Part shown: positions 19,688-27,440 of the stretch, piece after piece | Position numbering within the stretch: position 1 is the first letter of the stretch | Layout: every line of letters begins with the position of its first letter | DNA from: an uncultured beta proteobacterium | GTDB lineage: Bacteria > Pseudomonadota > Gammaproteobacteria > Burkholderiales > Burkholderiaceae_C | Length of the DNA: 56,094 bases | Assembly (NCBI GenBank): GCA_903828665.1 | Contig: CAIKMZ010000112.1 | Span: 1-56,094 of the forward strand | Reading direction: 5' to 3' | Made by a program: the position numbers and the translations under genes | The notes under the pieces: generated by a model | The model's database searches: none | The model's input: only the letters and a program-made list of their open reading frames with translations | What the model was told of the DNA's origin: nothing

Positions 19688-20368
19688 GTGACGGGCGCTT
19701 CAAACGACCGGGTGCAAACCCTGCGTCAGGCCATGGTTGCCGGCGCGCGCGCGCTGAGTGCGCAGGGGCTCAACCGCGGCAGTTCCGGCAATATCGGCGT
19801 GCGGCTGGCCACATCGTTCCTGGTCACACCTTCGGGCGTGCCGGCCGAGGAATTGGTGGCCAACGCCATGGTCGAGATGGATTTTTCCGGCAGCGTGCTC
19901 GGAGCCGGCCGGCCTTCGAGCGAGTGGCGCTTTCACCGTGACATCCTGCAGGCCCGCCCGGAGATTGGCGCGGTTGTGCACACCCATTCGCGCTATGCGT
20001 CGGCACTGGCCTGTCTGCAGCGTGACATTCCGGCCTTTCATTACATGATTGCCGTCGCCGGCGGCGACACGATCCGTTGCGCACCCTACGCACTGTTTGG
20101 CACGCAGGAACTGTCCGATCTGGCCTTGCATGCTTTGCATCAGCGCAAGGCCTGCCTGCTCGGCAACCACGGCCTGATCGCGCTCGGTTCCGATCTGGGC
20201 GCGGCGTTGGCGCTGGCGATCGAGGTGGAAGAACTTTGCGCCCAGTACTGGAGCGCGTTGCAGATCGGTGAACCCACGATCTTGAACGGCGGCCAGATGC
20301 GCGAGGTGCTGGAGAAATTCAAGGGCTATGGCCGCAATGCCCGGCTTGATCCGGAGGACAAGGCATGA
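19688..20368 (+). CDS. Class II aldolase, candidate 5-methylthioribulose-1-phosphate aldolase (Ald2-type)
   Basis: 226 residues from a GTG start at 19688, two bases after the mtnP stop. It belongs to the class II aldolase/adducin family. It has the substrate loop RGSSGNIGVRL, TPSGV, the Glu of SSEWRFHRDIL, and the metal ligands His-His in VVHTHSRYAS and a third His in LLGNHGLIALG. The family includes fuculose-phosphate aldolase, methylthioribulose-1-phosphate dehydratase (MtnB) and the Ald2 aldolases of the DHAP shunt. The position between mtnP and mtnA makes 5-methylthioribulose-1-phosphate the likely substrate. Without mtnC/mtnD nearby, aldol cleavage to DHAP and methylthioacetaldehyde fits better than MtnB dehydration, but motifs alone do not decide. 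The last four bases overlap mtnA (ATGA). Confidence 0.82.
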   Translation: MTGASNDRVQTLRQAMVAGARALSAQGLNRGSSGNIGVRLATSFLVTPSGVPAEELVANAMVEMDFSGSVLGAGRPSSEWRFHRDILQARPEIGAVVHTHSRYASALACLQRDIPAFHYMIAVAGGDTIRCAPYALFGTQELSDLALHALHQRKACLLGNHGLIALGSDLGAALALAIEVEELCAQYWSALQIGEPTILNGGQMREVLEKFKGYGRNARLDPEDKA

Positions 20369-21432
20369 CGCAAGCGATGCAGGGTGGCAGACCCTCTGTC
20401 GAGACCCTGAAATGGGTCGACGAGGGTCTGGAAATGATCGATCAACGCGTGCTGCCGGCGCGTTTTGACTATGTGCGTTACCGCAGCGCCGCCGAAGTCG
20501 CCGAAGGCATTCGCGTGATGGTCGTGCGTGGTGCGCCGGCCATCGGCTGCGCGGCGGCGTATGGCGTCGCGCTGGAAGCCCTGCTGCTGCGCAGCGCCGG
20601 ACCGACGGCCTTTGTCTCGGGCCTGGAAGGCGCCTTCGAAGTGCTGGCGGCGAGCCGTCCGACGGCGGTGAACCTGTTCTGGGCGTTGCAGCGCATGCGC
20701 GCGGTCTGGCAGGCTCATCAGCACCGCTCGCAGGGTGAGATCGCGGCGATCCTGCTGGCACAGGCGCATGAAATCTCGGCGCAAGATGTGCGCATCAATC
20801 GCGCCATGGGTGCGCACGGCGCCGCCTTGCTGGCCGATGGCGCCCGCGTGCTCACGCACTGCAATGCCGGGGCCCTGGCCACGGCCGGCCATGGCACGGC
20901 GCTGGGCGTCATCCGCTCTGCGGTGGAAGCGGGCAAGCGCATTTCGGTCATCGCCGACGAGACCCGACCCTTTCTGCAGGGCGCGCGCCTGACGGCCTGG
21001 GAAATGGTGCAGGAGGGCATTCCCGTCACATTGATCACCGACAACATGGCCGGGCATCTGATGCGCTGCGGCGAGATCGACGCCGTCATCGTCGGCACCG
21101 ACCGCGTCGCCGCCAACGGCGATGTGGCCAACAAGATCGGCACCTACATGGTGGCGGTGCTCGCGCAGCGCCATGGCATCCCGTTCTATGTCGCCTGCCC
21201 CCTGTCCACCATCGATCTGACGCTGGCCCATGGCGACGCCATTCCGATCGAGGAGCGCGCCGCCGCTGAAGTCACGGGATTTCGCGACTGCCAGTGGGCC
21301 GCCCAAGGTGTCAAGGTGCGCAACCCCGCGTTCGACGTGACGCCGGCCGAACTGGTGACCGCCTTGATCACGGAAAAAGGTGTGGTCCGGAAACCGAACC
21401 GCGAGAACATTACACGCTTGTTCGAGGCCTGA
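20365..21432 (+). CDS. mtnA: Methylthioribose-1-phosphate isomerase
   Basis: 355 residues. It isomerises 5-methylthioribose-1-phosphate to 5-methylthioribulose-1-phosphate. It belongs to the eIF2B-like fold. Motifs are VRGAPAIGCAAAYGVALEA (substrate site), the catalytic Cys in THCNAGALATAGHGTALG, and the catalytic Asp in VIVGTDRVAANGDVANKIGT. The start ATG overlaps the aldolase stop (ATGA), with GGAGGACAAGGC just upstream. With mtnP and the aldolase it gives a three-step route from MTA to a cleavable ketose-phosphate. The next gene, corA, is convergent. The 211-base gap has no gene and only short GC-rich self-complementary segments. Confidence 0.95.
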   Translation: MTQAMQGGRPSVETLKWVDEGLEMIDQRVLPARFDYVRYRSAAEVAEGIRVMVVRGAPAIGCAAAYGVALEALLLRSAGPTAFVSGLEGAFEVLAASRPTAVNLFWALQRMRAVWQAHQHRSQGEIAAILLAQAHEISAQDVRINRAMGAHGAALLADGARVLTHCNAGALATAGHGTALGVIRSAVEAGKRISVIADETRPFLQGARLTAWEMVQEGIPVTLITDNMAGHLMRCGEIDAVIVGTDRVAANGDVANKIGTYMVAVLAQRHGIPFYVACPLSTIDLTLAHGDAIPIEERAAAEVTGFRDCQWAAQGVKVRNPAFDVTPAELVTALITEKGVVRKPNRENITRLFEA

Positions 21433-21643
21433 GACACAAGCGCGCCTTCATGCGCCGTGCTTTGTGTGGCGCGCACCGAATGAAGCCCGTCAAATGCTCG
21501 CCGCATCAACAGAACGCTTGCCGCCGCAGAGTGGCGTGGCACTCAGCGCAGTGAGGTCAAGGAGGAGGCCGAAGGCCGGGGGACACGAACGGCGTTGAGT
21601 GACATGCCTGACTGCGTCCCGCAGCAGAACCACGCGCTCATCA

Positions 21644-22633
21644 TCACCGCAACCAGCCGCGCCGGTAGCAGTACCACATCGGCAGCACCGCGCTCAAACC
21701 CATGAGCGTGACCACGTAGGGGTAGGCCCATGTGCCGAGCACCGCGAACTCGGGGAACTGCAGGTTCATGCCGTAGATACTGGCCACCAGCGTTGGCGGC
21801 AGCAGCGCGACGCTGGCGACCGAGAAGATCTTGATGATCTTGTTCTGGCTGATGTTGATGAAACCGACCGTCGCATCCATCAAGAAGTTGATCTTGTCGA
21901 ACAGGAACGCGGTGTGCGAATCGAGCGAGTCGATGTCGCGCAGAATCTGGCGCGCTTCTTCAAACTGTTCGTTGTTCAGGATCTTGCTGCGCATCGAGAA
22001 ACTCAGCGCACGCCGCGTGTCCATCACGTTGCGCCGGATGCGGCCGTTCAAGTCCTCATGACGCGCGATCGAGCCCAGCACTTCATTGGCCAGGGCGTCT
22101 GTCATGTTGCCCGACAAGACCTTCTTGCTGACCTTCTCGACTTCATCGTAAATGCCCTCGAGCGTGTCGGCCGAGTATTCGGCGTCGGCGTCGAACAGCT
22201 TGAGCAGCACGTCCTTGGCGTCTTCGATCAGGCCCGGCGCGCGCCGCGCCCGCATGCGCAACAGCCGGAACACCGGCACGTCTTCATCGTGAATCGAGAA
22301 CAGCACGCCCTTGCTTTTGAGCGCGTCGTTTTCCAGGTTCAGGATGAAGGCAACCCGCACCGTGCGCGGTTCTTCATCATCGGCGATCAGGAAGTCGCTG
22401 CGGATATGCAGGTCGTCGTTGTCTTCCTTGTAGAAGCGCGCCGATTCTTCGATGTCCTCGTCCATCGCATCTTCCGGGATGGACAGGCCGTAATGCTGCT
22501 TGACCCAGCGCTTTTCTTCGAGGGTTGGGGACTCCAGATCGACCCAGATCGGCTGGAAATTGGAGAGTTCTTCCAGCGATTCGATCTCTTCCTGAAAGAG
22601 CCGACCACTGGCGAGCGTGAAAATGTTGAGCAT
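21644..22633 (-). CDS. corA: CorA magnesium/cobalt transporter
   Basis: 329 residues. A large acidic cytoplasmic N-terminal domain (1-265) is rich in Asp/Glu (NDDLHIRSDFLIADDEEPR). Two C-terminal helices follow, the first ending in the diagnostic YGMN motif (ASIYGMNLQFPE). CorA is a pentameric Mg2+ channel gated by intracellular Mg2+ binding. The C-terminus is short and basic (YRRGWLR). The gene ends convergently with mtnA. The start ATG 22633 has GGGAG five bases upstream, which lies inside the 3' strand of a long-range stem in the leader described separately, so translation may be controlled by RNA folding. The family and the start are both clear. Confidence 0.95.
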   Translation of the reverse strand: MLNIFTLASGRLFQEEIESLEELSNFQPIWVDLESPTLEEKRWVKQHYGLSIPEDAMDEDIEESARFYKEDNDDLHIRSDFLIADDEEPRTVRVAFILNLENDALKSKGVLFSIHDEDVPVFRLLRMRARRAPGLIEDAKDVLLKLFDADAEYSADTLEGIYDEVEKVSKKVLSGNMTDALANEVLGSIARHEDLNGRIRRNVMDTRRALSFSMRSKILNNEQFEEARQILRDIDSLDSHTAFLFDKINFLMDATVGFINISQNKIIKIFSVASVALLPPTLVASIYGMNLQFPEFAVLGTWAYPYVVTLMGLSAVLPMWYCYRRGWLR

Positions 22634-22638
22634 GGCTT

Positions 22639-22758
22639 ACTCCCGAGGATGAGTTGCATCTGGCAGAGGGTGCGGGTCTTTGCTTTCAACCCCGATGCAG
22701 CTGAGGGAGTTGAAAGCTACCGACTGGGGTGGCCTAACAAGGAGATTTCTCCGGGAGT
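22639..22758 (-). promoter_or_regulatory. Candidate structured corA leader (riboswitch-like, possible pseudoknot)
   Basis: Read on the minus strand. P1: ACTCCCG (758-752) pairs with CGGGAGT (645-639), and the latter contains the corA Shine-Dalgarno GGGAG. P2: GGAGA (752-748) can pair with TCTCC (745-741), competing with one P1 base. P3: GCTTTCAAC (717-709) pairs perfectly with GTTGAAAGC (690-682) around an 18-nt loop. The loop holds TGCATC (699-694), which is fully complementary to GATGCA (660-655) downstream, giving an H-type pseudoknot. Pairing was worked out by eye. The structure would hide the ribosome binding site, as in translational riboswitches. The ligand is unknown. Mg2+ is the obvious guess from the gene controlled. 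Confidence 0.55.
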
Positions 22759-22770
22759 CAATCCCGTCAA

Positions 22771-22779
22771 ATTATCGCA
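22771..22779 (-). promoter_or_regulatory. Extended -10 promoter of the corA leader
   Basis: On the minus strand TGC-GATAAT forms an extended -10 element. A start site 7 nt downstream (near 22764) would place the 5' end of the transcript a few bases before the first strand of the leader stem P1 and give a leader of about 130 nt. No good -35 at normal spacing is seen, as is usual with extended -10 promoters. Confidence 0.45.
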
Positions 22780-22881
22780 TCGCGGCTTGGCGGGTTTCCG
22801 GGTCAACTCAAAAAAGTTTGAAGGGGCTTGATGCCGGTGTTCCTATCACCATCTTTGTTACATTGGATTATGAAAAGGGTA

Positions 22882-22910
22882 TTGCACTTTGAACCCAACG
22901 GGGGCATAGT
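22882..22910 (+). promoter_or_regulatory. Possible promoter of hpf
   Basis: TTGCAC and CATAGT are separated by 17 bases, predicting a start near 22917 and a 40-nt leader ending in a strong AGGAGG. No convincing sigma-54 element was found. The whole 324-base gap 22634-22957 holds the corA leader and promoter on the left and this signal on the right, and no gene. Confidence 0.35.
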
Positions 22911-22957
22911 GAATCAAGAGCAGTTTTTTCAACCCGGAGAACAACAGGAGGTTTTTT

Positions 22958-23287
22958 ATGAACTTGACGATCAGCGGTCATCACCTCGAGGTTACGCCCT
23001 CCCTGCGTAGTTACGTTACAAGCAAGCTCGATCGGATTGTTCGGCATTTCGTCCAAGTGGTCGATGTGAAGGTATTGCTCACAGTGGAAAAGCAAAAGGA
23101 GAAAGAGGGCCGCCAGCGAGCGGAGTGCAACATCCACGTCAAGGGCACCGACATGTTTGCCGAGAGCTCGCACGCAGACTTGTATGCCGCAGTCGACGAG
23201 TTGGTGGACAAGCTGGATCGCCAGGTGGTGCGCCACAAGACGCGTTTGCAGGAGCACCACCATGAGGCGCCAAAGCGCCTGATGTAA
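22958..23287 (+). CDS. hpf: Ribosome hibernation-promoting factor, short form
   Basis: 109 residues, the short HPF/YfiA type. It begins [20 protein letters not shown] and contains the conserved basic helix and the [21 protein letters not shown] segment. It binds the 30S decoding region and dimerises 70S into inactive 100S ribosomes in starvation. It lacks the C-terminal dimerisation domain of long HPF. The Shine-Dalgarno sequence AGGAGG precedes ATG by 7 nt. A strong terminator follows, so despite the conserved neighbourhood (ptsN and hprK next) it is probably its own transcript. In many proteobacteria hpf follows rpoN, but rpoN is absent upstream here. Confidence 0.94.
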   Translation: MNLTISGHHLEVTPSLRSYVTSKLDRIVRHFVQVVDVKVLLTVEKQKEKEGRQRAECNIHVKGTDMFAESSHADLYAAVDELVDKLDRQVVRHKTRLQEHHHEAPKRLM

Positions 23288-23314
23288 GCCTTCAGCGCCG
23301 CAGCTGATCAACCC

Positions 23315-23341
23315 GGCCGCTCATATGGGCGGCCTTTTTTT
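23315..23341 (+). terminator. Rho-independent terminator after hpf
   Basis: GGCCGC (315-320) pairs with GCGGCC (329-334) around an 8-nt loop and is followed directly by seven T residues. It stands 28 bases after the hpf stop. Confidence 0.88.
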
Positions 23342-23380
23342 CGCCCGCTGCTCACTTGCGTGCATAATCTCCCACGAATT

Positions 23381-23848
23381 ATGAATCGACTCGCGTCCAT
23401 CCTCTCCCCTGCCCAGGTTCTGGTCCAGGTTGATGCCAGCAGCAAGAAGCGAGCCTTCGAGGAGGCCGGACTGCTGTTTGAAACGCTGCACGGCCTGAGC
23501 CGCGCCCTTGTGACAGACAGCCTGTTTTCCCGCGAGCGGCTCGGTTCGACCGGCCTCGGTCATGGCGTTGCCATCCCGCATGGCCGCATCAAGGGCCTGA
23601 AGGCGCCGATGGCAGCGGTCTTGCAGCTGGCGCAGCCGATCGGGTTCGACGCGCCGGACGAGCAGGCCGTCAGCCTGCTGATTTTCCTGCTGGTACCCGA
23701 GGCGGCGACGCAAAAGCATCTGGAAATTCTCTCCGAGATCGCCGAATTGCTCAGCGACGTTAACCTGCGTGAAAAAATGATCCACAGCGTGGACGCGGCC
23801 GAATTGCACGGTCTGATCAGCAACTGGCAGTCCGCGCAAGCAGCCTGA
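23381..23848 (+). CDS. ptsN: PTS IIA-Ntr-like protein
   Basis: 155 residues. It is an EIIA of the mannitol/fructose class with the phosphorylated His in LGHGVAIPHGRIKGL (near residue 66). It belongs to the nitrogen-related PTS that regulates potassium uptake and other processes and takes phosphate from NPr/HPr, without transporting sugar. I placed the start at ATG 23381 (MNRLASILSP). An in-frame ATG 21 bases upstream is less likely. The gene lies between the hpf terminator and hprK. In betaproteobacteria HPr kinase next to ptsN suggests that the kinase controls the phosphate flow to this protein. kup, encoding a potassium importer, is also in the window but not adjacent. Confidence 0.93.
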   Translation: MNRLASILSPAQVLVQVDASSKKRAFEEAGLLFETLHGLSRALVTDSLFSRERLGSTGLGHGVAIPHGRIKGLKAPMAAVLQLAQPIGFDAPDEQAVSLLIFLLVPEAATQKHLEILSEIAELLSDVNLREKMIHSVDAAELHGLISNWQSAQAA

Positions 23849-23887
23849 TGGCTGCCAGGTCACAGGGCTTTGCCCACTGGATTTGAT

Positions 23888-24838
23888 GTGAAGCCCAATG
23901 TTGTCAGCGCCGACGTCCTGTTCGAGGAGTTCCGCAATACCCTGAAGTGGGAGTGGGTCGCCGGCCTGGGCGCGTCCGAGCGCCGTTTTGACGAGGGTGC
24001 GGTGCGCGCCGCGCGTTCCGGGGCCGACCTGGTGGGCCACCTCAATTACATCCATCCCTACCGCATACAGATTCTGGGCGAGCGTGAGATCGCCTACCTG
24101 ACCAATGCGACGCCCGAGGACTGCGCGCGGCGCATTTCCCGCATCGTCACGCTCGAGCCGCCGGTGCTGGTGCTGGCCGACGGACAGTCGGCGCCGGAGG
24201 CGTTGCTCTCGATGTGCGAGCGGGCGCAGATTCCGATGTTCGCGGCAACAGGCTCCTCGGCTTTCGTGATCGATGTGCTGCGGGCCTACCTGTCCAAGTA
24301 TTTTGCCGACCGCTGCACCATGCACGGCGTGTTCATGGATATCCTGGGCCTGGGCGTGCTAATCACCGGCGAGTCCGGCCTGGGCAAGAGCGAATTGGGA
24401 CTGGAACTGATTTCACGCGGCAACGGGCTGGTGGCTGACGACGCGGTGGACCTGTACCGCATCAATCAGGACACGATCGAAGGCCGTTGCCCGGAGTTGC
24501 TGATGAACCTGCTCGAGGTGCGCGGCATCGGCCTGCTCGACATCCGCTGCATCTTTGGCGAGACGGCGGTGCGGCGCAAGATGCGGCTCAAGCTCATCGT
24601 GCACCTGGTGCGGCGCGAAACGCTGGAGCGCGAATATGAACGCATTCCCTACGAGCCGCTGACGCAGGATGTGCTCGGGGTGCCGGTGCGCAAGGTGGTG
24701 ATCCAGGTGGTGGCCGGACGCAATATCGCCGTGCTGGTGGAAGCGGCCGTGCGCAACACGATTCTCCAGTTGCGCGGCATCGACACCTACCAGGAGTTTG
24801 TCGAGCGCCACCGCAAGGCGATGAACCTGATCGAGTGA
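23888..24838 (+). CDS. hprK: HPr kinase/phosphorylase
   Basis: About 316 residues. A bifunctional enzyme that phosphorylates HPr at Ser46 with ATP and reverses the reaction. The N-terminal MurF-like domain (1-130) is followed by the catalytic domain with the P-loop [18 protein letters not shown] (near residue 161), the conserved [15 protein letters not shown] signature, and the C-terminal [18 protein letters not shown] chose GTG 23888, giving [15 protein letters not shown], which is where family similarity starts. A TTG six codons upstream (23870) is possible. No strong Shine-Dalgarno is visible. It follows ptsN by 39 bases. The stop is followed at once by a 9-bp hairpin shared with convergent fur. 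Confidence 0.93.
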   Translation: MKPNVVSADVLFEEFRNTLKWEWVAGLGASERRFDEGAVRAARSGADLVGHLNYIHPYRIQILGEREIAYLTNATPEDCARRISRIVTLEPPVLVLADGQSAPEALLSMCERAQIPMFAATGSSAFVIDVLRAYLSKYFADRCTMHGVFMDILGLGVLITGESGLGKSELGLELISRGNGLVADDAVDLYRINQDTIEGRCPELLMNLLEVRGIGLLDIRCIFGETAVRRKMRLKLIVHLVRRETLEREYERIPYEPLTQDVLGVPVRKVVIQVVAGRNIAVLVEAAVRNTILQLRGIDTYQEFVERHRKAMNLIE

Positions 24839-24859
24839 GGCTGGCGCGCGGCGCCAGCC
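24839..24859. terminator. Bidirectional hairpin between hprK and fur
   Basis: GGCTGGCGC (839-847) pairs perfectly with GCGCCAGCC (851-859) with a 3-nt loop, starting right after the hprK stop and ending 10 bases before the fur stop. There is no T tract on either side, so it may slow or terminate transcription with help, or only protect 3' ends. Confidence 0.55.
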
Positions 24860-24869
24860 GCCTTGCCTG

Positions 24870-25316
24870 TCAGTTCGCGTCCGGCGCGTCCTTCGGCCGG
24901 TTCGGACACCGGGCCGTGGTGCAGCGGGCGTACAGACTCAGGGCGTGGTCCGCGATGGTGAATCCCTTGGCGCTGGCGATGACGTGCTGGCGCTTCTCGA
25001 TCTCGGCATCGAAGAACTCCTCCACTTTGCCGCAATCCAGGCACACCAGATGGTCGTGGTGCTGCCCGGCGTTGATTTCGTAGACCGACTTGCCGCCCTC
25101 GAAATGGCTGCGGCTCAGAATGCCGGCCTGCTCGAACTGGGCCAGCACACGGTAGATGGTGGCCAGACCGATATCGGAGCGTTCTTCCAGCAGCACGCGG
25201 TAGATGTCCTCGGCCGTCATGTGGCGCCCGGCGCTCTTCTGAAAGATTTCCAGTATCTTCAGTCGCGGCAGGGTGGCCTTGAGTCCGGTGCTTTTGAGTT
25301 CTTCGATATTGGTCAT
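24870..25316 (-). CDS. fur: Ferric uptake regulator
   Basis: 148 residues. An N-terminal winged helix (MTNIEELKSTGLKATLPRLK) is followed by the metal-binding and dimerisation domain with the His-rich AGQHHDHLVCLDCGKVEEF stretch and a second Cys pair near the C-terminus (ARCTTARCPNR). Fe2+-Fur represses iron uptake genes. It is divergent from bamE with 90 bases between starts. I saw no clear 19-bp Fur box in that gap. The gene is convergent with hprK. The fur-bamE-dapB arrangement is common in Burkholderiales. Confidence 0.96.
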   Translation of the reverse strand: MTNIEELKSTGLKATLPRLKILEIFQKSAGRHMTAEDIYRVLLEERSDIGLATIYRVLAQFEQAGILSRSHFEGGKSVYEINAGQHHDHLVCLDCGKVEEFFDAEIEKRQHVIASAKGFTIADHALSLYARCTTARCPNRPKDAPDAN

Positions 25317-25366
25317 GGAGGTCTCTGTCTCGCCAGCGGGCGGTGCGCCCGAGCGGGTCCAGCCGG

Positions 25367-25372
25367 TACAAT
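25367..25372 (+). promoter_or_regulatory. TACAAT -10 box upstream of bamE
   Basis: TACAAT lies 34 bases before the bamE ATG, giving a predicted leader of about 28 nt. It is the same hexamer that precedes pyrF, uvrD, DUF2782 and the tRNA. No matching -35 is visible. Confidence 0.45.
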
Positions 25373-25406
25373 GGCCCGATCATATCGCTACACCTCCATT
25401 CATCTC

Positions 25407-25949
25407 ATGTTTGATCTTCAATGTCGTTCTGCCGGATGGGTTTTGCTGTTTGCGGCCAGTGCCAGCCTGGTGGCGTGCGGCAGCATGGACAGTGCCAGCA
25501 ACCGGATTGCCGGCCTGGTCACGCCCTACAAGATGGACATCGTGCAGGGCAACTTCGTGTCGAAGGAGCAGGCGGCAGCCGTCAAGCCGGGCATGAGCCG
25601 CGCGCAGGTTCGCGATATTCTGGGCACGCCCTTGCTGACCAGCATCTTCCATGCGGACCGCTGGGACTATGTCTTCACCTTCAAGCGCCAGGGCGTCGAG
25701 CCGCAATCGCGCCGTGTCACCGTGTTCTTCAAGGGCGATGCGCTCGAGCGCATGGAAGCCGATCCCTTGCCCACTGAAATGGAATTCGCGGCCTCGCTCG
25801 ATTCCGGGCGGCGTTTCGCCAAGGTTCCGGTGCTGGAACTGTCGGAAGAGGAATTGAAGAATCTGCCGGTGCCGGCCAAGAAGCCCGAGCCCAAACCCCT
25901 GCCGCCCTTGCCAGCGAGCTATCCGCCGCTGGAGTCCGCCGCGCGCTAG
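25407..25949 (+). CDS. bamE: Outer membrane assembly lipoprotein BamE
   Basis: About 180 residues. A lipoprotein signal peptide ends in the lipobox LVACGS, so Cys is lipidated and no Asp at +2 would retain it in the inner membrane. The SmpA/OmlA domain follows: YKMDIVQGNFVSKEQAAAV, then PGMSRAQVRDILGTPLLTS and DRWDYVFTFKRQG. BamE stabilises the BamA-BamD complex that inserts outer-membrane proteins. The family is usually about 110-150 residues. The extra length is a Pro/Lys-rich C-terminal tail (PAKKPEPKPLPPLPASYPP). I chose ATG 25407. Longer frames upstream overlap fur's promoter. dapB begins about 20 bases downstream. Confidence 0.93.
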   Translation: MFDLQCRSAGWVLLFAASASLVACGSMDSASNRIAGLVTPYKMDIVQGNFVSKEQAAAVKPGMSRAQVRDILGTPLLTSIFHADRWDYVFTFKRQGVEPQSRRVTVFFKGDALERMEADPLPTEMEFAASLDSGRRFAKVPVLELSEEELKNLPVPAKKPEPKPLPPLPASYPPLESAAR

Positions 25950-25970
25950 CCTGCCAATCGACGTTTGAGC

Positions 25971-26786
25971 ATGAATGACATGAAGAAACATCGGATCACG
26001 ATTGCCGGCGCCTCCGGGCGCATGGGGCAGATGCTGATCGAGGCCGTGCGTGCCAGTGATGATTGCGAACTGGTCGGTGCGCTCGACGTGGCCGGCAGTC
26101 CGGCCATCGGGCTGGATGCGACCGCGTTTCTGGGCCAGGCCAGCGGTGTGACCATCAGCGCCGATTTGCAGGGCGCGCTCGCGTCGGCCGATGTCCTGAT
26201 CGATTTCACGCGGCCCGAGGGCACGCTCGCGCATTTGCGCGCTTGCCGCGAACTCGGCGTCAATCTGGTCATCGGCACGACCGGTTTCAGCGCTGCGCAA
26301 AAGGCCGATATCACCGCGGCCGCGCGGGACATCGCCATCGTGATGGCGCCCAACATGAGCGTCGGCGTCAACGTCACGCTCAAGCTGCTGGAGATGGCGG
26401 CCAAGGCCCTGGCCACGGGCTACGACATCGAGATCATCGAGGCCCATCACCGCCACAAGATCGATGCGCCATCGGGCACCGCTCTCAAGATGGGCGAGGT
26501 GATCGCCGACGCGCTGGGCCGTGACCTCAAGGAATGCGCGGTTTACGCGCGCGAGGGCGTGACCGGCGAGCGCGATCCGTCGTCGATCGGCTTTGCGACG
26601 ATTCGCGGTGGCGACATCGTGGGCGACCATACGGTGCTGTTCGCGGGCATCGGCGAGCGCATCGAGATCAGCCACAAGTCGTCGAGCCGCGCCACCTATG
26701 CCCAGGGCAGCCTGCGTGCCACGCGCTTTCTGGGCGGGCGCAAGAGCGGCCTGTTCGACATGTTCGATGTTCTGCAGCTGAGATGA
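25971..26786 (+). CDS. dapB: 4-hydroxy-tetrahydrodipicolinate reductase
   Basis: About 271 residues. It reduces the DapA product with NAD(P)H in lysine and diaminopimelate synthesis. Motifs are the nucleotide-binding [27 protein letters not shown], the catalytic [20 protein letters not shown] with the His-His and Lys, and a C-terminal hydrophobic helix. The start is uncertain: ATG 25971 (MNDMKKHR), ATG 25980 ([10 protein letters not shown]), or a TTG two codons before 25971. None has a strong Shine-Dalgarno. The stop overlaps the exbB start (ATGA at 26783-26786), so the genes are translationally coupled. Confidence 0.94.
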   Translation: MNDMKKHRITIAGASGRMGQMLIEAVRASDDCELVGALDVAGSPAIGLDATAFLGQASGVTISADLQGALASADVLIDFTRPEGTLAHLRACRELGVNLVIGTTGFSAAQKADITAAARDIAIVMAPNMSVGVNVTLKLLEMAAKALATGYDIEIIEAHHRHKIDAPSGTALKMGEVIADALGRDLKECAVYAREGVTGERDPSSIGFATIRGGDIVGDHTVLFAGIGERIEISHKSSSRATYAQGSLRATRFLGGRKSGLFDMFDVLQLR

Positions 26787-27439
26787 ACGCGGCGCAGCTG
26801 TTTTGGCAGGGCGACGGCGTGACCAAGGGCGTGGCCCTGCTGCTGCTGGCCATGTCAGTGAGCAGCTGGGTTGTCATCCTGTGGAAGTCGTGGCTGCTGC
26901 AGCGCGCCGCTGGCGACGTGACGCGCAGCCTTGCGGCTTTTTGGCAATCCGACTCGATCGACGCGGCGCTGGACCGGATCAAGGCCTTTGACCGCGCCGA
27001 CCTCGTCGCGCCCTTGCTGCTGGCGACCCGCACCGATGGCGCCGGCACGCTGGCAGCGGCTGGCGACAAGGCGCAGCAATTGACCCGTGTCCTGCGCGAC
27101 GCCCTGCACGCGGCCCTGCTCAAATTGCAGTACGGTCAGGTCCTGTTGGCGACGGTGGGCGCGACCGCACCGTTTGTCGGACTCCTTGGAACTGTTTGGG
27201 GCATTTATCACGCGCTGATCGGTATTGCGGGCGCCGGCCAGATCACGATCGACAAGATTTCCGGCCCGGTCGGCGAGGCGCTCATCATGACCGCCGCGGG
27301 TCTGGCCGTGGCCATCCCGGCGGTGCTGGCGTACAACGTGCTCGGCCGCCTGATCGGCCGCATCGAAGCCGAGCTCGAAGGCTTTGCGCGCGACCTGCGC
27401 GCGCTGCTGGCGGGAACGGCACCTGCTGAGGTTCAATAG
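26783..27439 (+). CDS. exbB: ExbB/TolQ-type proton channel subunit
   Basis: 218 residues, member of the MotA/TolQ/ExbB family. Three membrane segments are visible: near 17-37 ([19 protein letters not shown]), near 120-145 ([20 protein letters not shown]) and near 165-190 ([20 protein letters not shown]). The second carries the conserved [16 protein letters not shown] motif. With ExbD it forms the proton-driven motor that energises TonB (or a Tol-like partner). No tonB, tolA, tolB or pal gene is present, so the partner is encoded elsewhere. Its start overlaps dapB by four bases, and exbD follows after a single base. Confidence 0.9.
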   Translation: MNAAQLFWQGDGVTKGVALLLLAMSVSSWVVILWKSWLLQRAAGDVTRSLAAFWQSDSIDAALDRIKAFDRADLVAPLLLATRTDGAGTLAAAGDKAQQLTRVLRDALHAALLKLQYGQVLLATVGATAPFVGLLGTVWGIYHALIGIAGAGQITIDKISGPVGEALIMTAAGLAVAIPAVLAYNVLGRLIGRIEAELEGFARDLRALLAGTAPAEVQ

Positions 27440-27440
27440 C

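Noticed and set aside
18798..21432. Complete classical methionine salvage pathway
   Set aside because: Only mtnP, an aldolase-family gene and mtnA are present. mtnC, mtnD and mtnE are not seen.
22680..22957. Small open frames between corA and hpf
   Set aside because: They overlap the structured leader and promoter signals, lack ribosome sites and have no recognisable features.
25317..25406. Fur box between fur and bamE
   Set aside because: No sequence near the GATAATGAT-type consensus was found in the 90-base gap.
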